DNA of 64,000 bases from positions 391,501 through 455,500 of the forward strand of contig NZ_JALGRK010000001.1 of NCBI RefSeq assembly GCF_023276655.1, written 5' to 3'. This stretch comes from Olsenella intestinalis. Lineage in GTDB: Bacteria; Actinomycetota; Coriobacteriia; Coriobacteriales; Atopobiaceae. A program made the translations under genes and the position numbers. Position 1 is the first letter of the stretch, and every line of letters begins with the position of its first letter. A model generated the notes under the pieces. The model was given only the letters and a program-made list of their open reading frames with translations, made no database searches and was not told the origin of the DNA. This document shows, one piece after another, positions 29,301 through 38,300 of this stretch.

Positions 29301-32300
29301 CGCCCGCGGCCTCGCCGTAGGGGTCGGCCTCGGTCGCGCCGTTTGCCGTGAACCAGCCGGCGAACTCGAAGCCGTCGAGCGTCGGCGCCGTGGGAAGCAC
29401 GTGCGCCTCGGAGTAGGTCTCCTTGACGCCGGCCGGCGCGGCCGAGCCCGCGATGGCGCCCTTGTTCGGGTCGAACGAGACGTCGTACACCTTGTTGGAG
29501 AGGGTCACGGGCACGTAGGCGACGCCCGAGTAGTTCGTGCCCGCCTTGGCCGCGACGACGACGTACCACGGGCCGTCAACGTTGTCGAAGGAGCTCACCG
29601 GCTCGTACGCGTCGCCCACCTTCCTGGCGAGCGAGACGATGTAGGAGTCGACAGGCACCACGTCCAGGGCGGAGTCGCCGTTGGTGTCGAGCTCGACCTT
29701 GGTCACGCTCGGCGTGACGCTCGTGCCCTCGAAGTCATAGGTCTTCGTGGCGCTGTCGAGCGTCACCGTCGCGTTCTCGAGCGTGGCCGCCACGATCGAG
29801 AAGGTCTTGGCCTTCGTGCCCGTGAAGTTCTTCTTGTCGGTGGCGGTGAGCGTCATCGTGGGGGCGCCGCTCGTCGCGGTCGCGGCCGCCACGTTGGTGT
29901 TGGAGGCGTAGGCCACGTCGAAGTCGCGTCCGGACGCGAGCGTGAAGGTGCCGGCGTCGGTGGTGAGCGTCACGGTCGGCTCGGGCTTGATCTCCTCTGC
30001 GGTGTAGGTCTGGTCGGCGATGTCGGCCACGCTCACCTGAGAGAGGTCGCGCTTCGCGATGTCGAAGGTCTTGGTGGCCGTGCCGGTCGTGTCATCGTAG
30101 AAGTCGCCGGTGACGACTGCGTTCACGCTCACCGTCGGCGCGTTGGCGTCCGTGGCCGTCGCGGCGTCGACGTTGTTGCTGTACGCCACGGTGTAGTCGA
30201 TGTTGGGACGCAGCGTGAAGCTGGTACCACCCGAGCTGTAGCTGACCGTGACGACGGGCTCCTGCGCAAACCCGGTGTAGGTCGAGCCGGTCGCGACCTC
30301 GATCGTGGTGTCTGCGATCTTGAGCTGGCTCACGGTGACGGTGACGAGCTTGGGCGCCGTCGTCCCGTCGGCCCAGGTGGAGTTCTCGGGGTGCGCGAGC
30401 GTCGCCTTGGCGGTGTAGGTGCCCGCGTGCGTCACGTAGACCTTGCCCGCGTCGGCACCATCCGCATAGACGCCGTAGCCGTCGGTCGCCGTCGTGGCTC
30501 CCGTGGGCGTCACGTCGGACAGCACGTAGGCGCCGCCCGAGTTGGTGGTGACGCCGACCTGCGCGCTGTTGGTGAACACGAGCCCGCTGACGGCCTCGGG
30601 CGCCTTGACCGTCCAGGTCGCCTTGAGCGTGTAGGCCTCGGAGCCCTGCGTGAGCGTGCTCGAGGTGCCGCTCGCGTCGGCGGCGATCGTGCACGCCTCC
30701 TCCACGCTCTTCGTCGGGTCGGTCGGGGCGAGCTGCCAGCCCGCGAAGTCGTAGCCCTCGCGCGTGGGGTTCGGGATACCCAGGGTCTTCTGGTACTCGA
30801 CCTTGGACTTGCTCACGTAGGTCCCGTCGCCCTGCGCGTTGAAGTCGGACGAGGAGAGCGTGCCCCCGTTGCCGTCGACCGTGACGTTGAAGCTGTCCTT
30901 CTGCCACATCGCGTAGAGGGTGATGACGTCGTTGTCGACGGAGGAGAGCTGACTCGCCGTCGCACCGGGCTCGAAGGCCTTGCTGCCCGTGGGCGAATAC
31001 GCCCACCCCACGAGCGAGTAGCCCGCGCGGTAAATGCCTGCCTGGTCCTCGACGGGGAGGCTGAAGTTGTCGTCGTAGTAGCGCGGGACGTCGTCGGCGT
31101 AGATGCCGCCGGTGCCGCCATTTGCGTCGTAGCGCACGCGGTAGGAGTTCTGCGTCCACTGCATGTAGAGGTCAAGCGTGCTGCCAGCCTTGGGCTCGTT
31201 TGCAGCCGTGAACTGCGCTACGGCACCATAGTTCGTACCCGTGCCGTCAGGCTTGGTGTTCCAGTCGTGCGCGGTATAGCCAATGCGGCCCCACAGCGAC
31301 TTGGAAGTATATGAGTAGGTTCCCGTTACCGCCTTGATGGTGGTATCGATGCTCTCAGTGAGGTCGGGCTCGCTCGGAACGTTGTAGTGATAGTTGATCG
31401 TGAAGGCGTTGAAACGGTTGGCCGGAGTGAAGTAACCGAGCGTCTCCTCCGTCACACCACAGGCACGGGCGAGCTGATTATTAACGAAATTACTGTCGAA
31501 GCCCTTCGACTTGACGATGCCGGCCGCACCGTAGCGCTTGCCGACGAGGCTCGTACACTCACTGAACATCGGGTTAAACCCATCGCCGGTCGGAGTGTTC
31601 TTCGACACGTCAACGCCGTCCGACACGATGATCGTCTGAAGAGAGGTGCAGCCCGAAAAGCAGTTCCTCATCTCGCCGACGCGGCTGAAGTCAACGCCCG
31701 ACAGGTCGAGGCTCTTCAGCTTCCCGCACTGGAAGAAGTTGTTTTTGAACATGGTGGTGCCGTAGGTACGCAGGCCCGTCATGTTGCACGTTTCCAGGTT
31801 CTCGCACTGGTAGCACAGCGCCTGAATCCTCGTGCAATTGGTGAGGTCGAGGCCGGAGAGGTTGAGGTTCTTCAGGCCATACATGCGCGAGAAGGTGTCA
31901 CGCGACTCGACAGCGCGGGCGAGGTTGAACGTGGACAGGTCGAGTGACGTAAGCGAGTGGCAGTCACTAAAGATGCGGTCGATGTTCGTGACGTACGACG
32001 TATTGAGGTATTTGAGGTTGTTGATAGTGCTCAGGTTCTTGAAGTGACGGAACCACGAGCCGAGGCTCAGAGGGGTGAGGTCCTTGAAGCTCACGTCAAA
32101 CGTCACCGTAGTGATGGGCGAGTTGAAGGACGACGTCCTTCCATCGGTGGCGTCCACCGTCACATTCTTGATGTACCACTCGGGCATGTTCGTATCCGAG
32201 TAGATGGTTGTGGTCTTGCACTCCCAGTACTCGTTGTTGCTCTTGTTCAGCCCGGCCACCGCGGCGGGGTCGGCCGTGAAGGTAAACAGGTTGCCCTTCT

Positions 32301-35300
32301 TCTTCGTGCCGCTCGTGTCACCCCACACGACATAGAACGTGTCCTCGTGAGCATACTGGGCATACAGCTTCATCGAGTCGTCTGCGATGGTCATGGTGTC
32401 CGCGCCAGAGATGAGCGAGCCACCTTCCTTCGCCGTATACCAGCCCGCAAACGTATACCCGTTGGCACACGTTACTGCGTTGTCAGCAGGAACGTTGAAT
32501 TGAGACCCATACGCCTGGCTGGAGTACACGACGGCATTGCTCTCCTTGGTGAATCCAGAAGGAGTCGTCGCGAACGTGCCGTGCTCGCCTGCATCGAAGG
32601 TGACCTTGTAGGACTTTGGTCCGTTCCAGACGGCGTACAGCGTCACGGAGTCACCGTCGACGGAAGTCAGCTGCGTCGCGGTGCTTCCGAGCTGATAGTA
32701 GCTGCCGGCATCGGCCGCGGTCGCGTTGGGCGAGAGGGCCCAGCCCACGAGATCGTAACCGTCACGAGTGACGCCGTCAGATGCGCCCGGAACCGCAAAC
32801 TCCTCGCGGTAACCGACGTTCGTCTTATCAGCGATCTCTCCCTTGCCGCCGTTGGCATCAAACTTCACGTTGTACGAGTTGGGCTTCCACTGCAGGTAGA
32901 GGTCCAAGGTCTCACCCATGGCAGGCTCCGTCTGCGCCGAGAGCGTCCCGTTGGGCTCGTACTTCGTGCCGCCACCATCCGCCTGCGTGTTCCATTCGGT
33001 GGGCGTGTAGCCCGGGAAGCTCCACAGGGCCTTCGCAATCGATCCGTAGCTGCCGAGAAGGGCGTTCGGAAGGGACTGCACCTCGTTGGTCATGTCGCTT
33101 CCGTCGGGCGCGTTGTAGTGATAGCAAATCCTGTAAGAGTTGTGCTTCGTGACGGGCGTGTAGTATCCGTTCGTCTTGGGCGTGCAGGCCACCGCATAGC
33201 GCTTATATGCAGCCACCCGGTCTGCCACGCTGCCCGAAGCGGAGTTGCCCTGGAACGAGAAGGTCTTGAGGGGCGTGGTGCTTCCCGCAGCATAGTACTT
33301 GCCCTTAAGGCTCGTGCAGTTCATGAAGGTGTCGCGGATGCCGTCGTTGGACTCCTCCAGGACGGTCGTGTCGGTGCCGTCGCGGACCAGAATGGTCTGG
33401 AGGCTCGAGCAGTTGCTGAACATCGTGCAGCCAAGCGTCACCTTCGTCATGTCGAAGCCGGTGAAGTCGGCGACCTTCAGCTTTCCGCAGTTCTGGAAGA
33501 AGTAGTACATCCACTTCACGTTGGGCGCCTTGACGCCCGAGAGGTTGGCCTTCTCGAGGTTGGTGCAGCCATTGAAGATCGCACGGAACGAGACGACCTG
33601 GGAGCAATCCCAGCCGGAGATGCTGACGTTCTTCAGGCCCGTGCAGTTTGCGAAGGTGTCCTGGATGGTCACCAGGTTCGACGTATCGAAAGTCGAGAGA
33701 TCGAGATCAGTCAACTTATACAGGAAGCGGAACGAGTTGATCATCGACGTGACACGGCTCGTGTTGAGGTAGCCGAGGCCCTCGAAGGAGGCAAGGTTCA
33801 CGAAGTTACAGAACCAATTGTCCATGCAGGTGGGGCGAATGCTCTGGAATGTGGGGTCAAACACCACCTTCGTGATGTTCGTGCGGATCGAAGTCCAAGG
33901 GACGTTAGCCTCCGTCGGCCACACATCCGTTGTCCTGGGCGCATAGTAATCGGTTCCCAGCGTGCCAGTCACGGGCTTGGTCGCCGAGAAGGTCAGCATG
34001 TCCTTCTTGCCGTCACCGTCCTCGTCCGTGGCGATGACGTAGTAGGTCTGCGGCTTCACGTACTGGGCGTAGTAGGTGGTGTCCTTCGTCACGCTTACCG
34101 TATCGGTGTCATTGATGCGCACGCCGCCGTCGGTGGGCTGGGTGTACCAGCCGCAGAAGGTGTAGCCGCTCTGCGTGCTGGGATTGCTCGGCAGCTTGTA
34201 GTTGGAGTCGTACGCCATCGTGGCGGTCGCCTTACCGTCCTTGACCTCGAAGCCGGAGCCGGGGTTGCCGTACTCGACGCCGCCGTCGGCCGGGCGCGGG
34301 TCGAACGTGATCTTGTAGGAGATGGGCGACCAGACGGCGTAGAGCGTCACCGTGTCACCGTCGATCGCGGTGAGCTTGGAGAGGTTCTCCTGGCCGGGCG
34401 CGTACTTGGCGGAGGTCGCCGTGGGCGTGAGGGCCCAGCCGGCGAGGGTGTAGCCCGTGCGCGTCATGCCGCTCTCGGCGTCGGCGAGCTTGTCGATGTT
34501 CTCATCGTAGGAGAGGGTGCGGGCGTTGATCTCGCCGGTTCCGCCATTCGCGTCGTAGGCGAGGGTGTAGCTGTTCTTCTTCCACTGGAGCGTGAGGTCG
34601 AGCGTGGCACCCGCCGCGGGCTCGGTCTCGGCAGAAATTTTCTCACCCAACTGATAGGTCTTGCCGCTGCCGTCCACCCACTGAGTGGCCGTGTAGCCCT
34701 CGCGCTGCCAGAGGGCAGAAGCCAAAGACGGATATGCACCCGAGACGCTCTTGAGCGGGGTGATCACGCTCTGCTGCTCGCCCTCAAAGCCATCGTGATA
34801 GATGACAGTGTATGAAGCGTTATCGTTAAGGGGCGTGAGGTAACCCTCGGTGCCCGCCATGCGCGCACGGCCATAGGTGTTGTCGACGGAGTTCTTGGAC
34901 GCGAAGGTCGTGGTGTACTTGGTGCCCGAGTTGGAATAGTAGGTGCCCACGAGCGCGTTGTTCGCGTAGAACATGTTGGTGCTGTCGCTGACCTTGTCGA
35001 AGTTGTCGTTCGGCTGGCAGAGGATCGTCTTGAGCGAGCGGCAGGAGCCGAACATCGAGAGCACGGTGCCGTCCATCTCATGCAGGTTGAATCCCGAGAG
35101 GTCGACGTAGGGAAGCGAGTTGTCCGAGTCGAACATGTACTGGGCACGCCACGGCTTAATGCACACGCAGCCCGTCATGTTGAGGTCGGCAAGCTTAGGG
35201 CAGTAGCCCACAAAATAGGAGAAGGACGTGACGTTGTTCATGTTCCAGCCCGAGATGTTCAGACTGGTGAGCGAGTCCATGTAGCCAAAGGTGCGGTAAA

Positions 35301-38300
35301 CCGAAGTCGCGCAGGAGGTGTCCCAGAACGAGAGGTCGAGGCTCGTGAGGGCGTCGTCGTTGTAGAACATTTGGTCGAAGGACGTGATGCGGCTCACATC
35401 AAAGTACTCGAGGTTGATGAAGGTCGTGAGCTTGGTGAACTCGCGGAAGAACGAATGTGCGGTCCTGATCTGGACGTCCTTGAAGCTAGCGTCGAACTCG
35501 ATGGTGGTCACCGTTCCGCGCTGCTCGTACCAGCCCGGCTTGTTCGACTCGCTGAAGCCATAGAGGTTGTCATACTCGTAGTACTTGGGCGACGCCTTGG
35601 CAGCGGCCGCATCGGTCGTGAAGGTGAGCTTGTTGTAGCTGCCGTCGCCGTTGGTGTCGGTCATGTACGCGAAGAAGGTAGTCTTGTTGGCATACTGGGC
35701 ATAGAGCGTCGTCGGCCCTGTGACGTCGACGTTCACGAGGTTGCTTACACGCTTTCCGCCCTCGGGCGCCGTGTACCAACCGGCAAACGCACCGTTGACC
35801 GCACCAGGGTCGGTCGGGAAAGACCAGGTGCCGTTGTAGGTCTGGTCCTTGGTGAGCGTTCCGTCGCCGTTAAGAACAAATCCTGAGGGAGCAGCGGTGT
35901 ACACCTTGCCGCCGTGGGCCGTGTTGGCATCAAAAGTTACCGGATACGCGTTGGCCTTCCAGACGGCGTAGAGCGTGATGGTCTGGCCGTCGATCGTGGT
36001 CAGGCCGCGCTGGGTCAGGTTGCCCTGGGCCGCGGAGTAGGCCGCGCTCGTCGCGGACGACGTGGTGGCCCAACCCTGGAAGGTGTAGCCCACGCGGCTG
36101 AGGCCGGAGCCCGAGTCGAGCGTCACGTCGGAGTCGAAGCCGATGCCCGTCTGCGTCGCGACCGAGCCGGTGCCGCCGTTGACGTCATACGCGACGCTGT
36201 ACGTGTTCTGGCTCCACTGGAGGTAGAGATCGACGCCGTTCAGCGTGCTCTCCTGTGCGTCGGAGCTGAGCACCTGGCCGAGGCCGTAGGTGGTGCCCGA
36301 GCCGTCCGCGGCCGTGTTCCAGCTGAGGGGCGTGTAGCCCTCGCGGTTCCACGGGGCGAGGCTGAGCGAGGTCCACTCGCCGGAGTTGGCGTGCTTCATA
36401 TAGCTGACGGACTTGCTCACGTCAGTGTCGCCCACGTTGTAGTGATAGGTGACCTTGAACGAGTTGCTGGAGTCGATCGGCGTGAAGTAGCCGGTCTGGC
36501 TCGAGGTCGCCGCGCGGGCGTTGGTCTTGTCGTTGACCTTGGTGGAGTTCCAGGAATACGACTTGCCGCCGCCCTTGCCCACGAGCGCGGTGTTGTTCCC
36601 GAAGGTGTTCGCGTTGTCAGTGTTCTTGGAGGTGTTCAGCGTGGCACCCGCGGCGCAATAGACGGTCGTGAGCGCGTTGGCCTCCTGGAACATCGTGGCG
36701 GACGAGGTAACCGTCGCGAGCGAGATGCCCGAAATGTCGACCGTCTTGAGCTTGCGGCACTCCCTGAACGTGTAGCAGGTGGCGTTCACGTTCGGCAGCT
36801 GCAGGCCGCTCATGTTGCAGGTCTCGAGGTTGGAGCACTTGTAGAACATCGCGCGAATCGAGGTGAGGCTCGGCGCGTACCACGTGGAGAGGTCGGCGCT
36901 CTTGAGCGTGGTGCAGCCCTTGAACATGTCCTGGCAGACGGTTGCGCAGGTGACGTCGATGCTCTTGACGTCGATGTTCGGGAGCGAGCTGCAGTTCGCG
37001 AACATGTAGTTAAAGACGGTGGCGCGCGAGGTGTCGAGGTACTCGAGGCCCTCGATGCTCTTCGCGGCCGAGAAGTCCGCAAAGTAGGAGTTCATCGAGC
37101 GCGGCTGGACGCCGTTCATGGTGGGGTCGATCACGATCTTGGTCGTCTGCGACTTGACCTCGGCCACGTTCCAGGTGGGGCCGTCGGTCGTGGTGCTCAT
37201 GGTGTAGTACGTCGTGTTGGCGCCGGGCTTCTCTCTGGTGATGTGCAGGGTCTCGAGGCTGCCGTTGTCGTCGCGGTCCTCACGGATGCCGTAGTACGTG
37301 TCGTTCTTGGAGTACTGCGCGTAGATCGTGGCGTCGGAGGTCAGGTTGACCTTGACGTTGCTCGTGATCGCGATGCCGCCGGACTCGTCCTGCGTGTACC
37401 AACCGGCGAAGGTATATCCGCTGCGCGAGGGCGTGCCGCTTGGCAGGACCCAGTTGCTGCCGTAGGTCTCGGTCTTGGTGTCGAAGGTGGCCGAGCCGTT
37501 CTTGAACGTGACGGTAACCGTGCTCGCGGTCCACACCGCAAAAAGGGTCGTGTCCTCCTCGCCCTCGGCCGAGGCCGTGGTTCCGCCCGTGTCGGACGCA
37601 GCCGAGAAGAGCGCGTCCTTGTCCGTCACCGCTGCGGAAAGCGGAGAGGTGGCGAGCGGATCGAGGCTCTTCTCCCCCGCCGTGGCCTTGGGCGCGTCCG
37701 CGGTGTCGGCCGCGGCCGTGGGGTCCGCGATCGAGGCGAGGGCGTTGCCCGCGACGTCGGACATGGTCGCGGCCTCACCGGGCTTCCAGGTGGGAACCGT
37801 GGCCGTCGGCACGCGGGACCAGCCCGCGAGGATGTAGCCCGTGCGCGCGAAGCCGGCGGCGGGCATGGCCACCGTTGTGGTCGCCGTCGCAGCGGCGAAC
37901 TGCTCGGTGGCGTGGCCCTCGCCGCCGTTGGCGTCGAAGATCACGTTGTGGCCGACGGTCTTGGGGGCGACGGCCTTCTTCTGCTCCTGAGGCTGAGCGG
38001 CAGGCTCGGTCTGCGCGGGCACGGGCGCGGGCGTCTCGCCCGGCTTGGCAAAGGCCTCGCCGTCAGAGAAGCTGCCGTCGACGAGGGCGGAGGCGAGCGC
38101 CTCCGAGAGGCCGGACGCGCGGACGTTGCCAGCCGAGAGCCAGCCGGTCATTGCCGCGGCAGCCTCGGAGGTGGAGGACGCCTTGGCATACGCGTCGACC
38201 GTCGCGCCGAAGTTGGAGCTCGCGATGCGCGCGCCGGAGTCGTCGCAGGCGCCCATAACGAGCACGGACGCGACCCCGCCGGGGATCGTGTAGGAGGCGT

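Noticed and set aside
20300-31300. A very long plus-strand open frame opposite the giant gene
   Set aside because: It is the Gly/Val/Arg-rich antisense shadow of a GC-rich repeat gene; no start signals or domains, while the minus strand encodes recognisable repeats.
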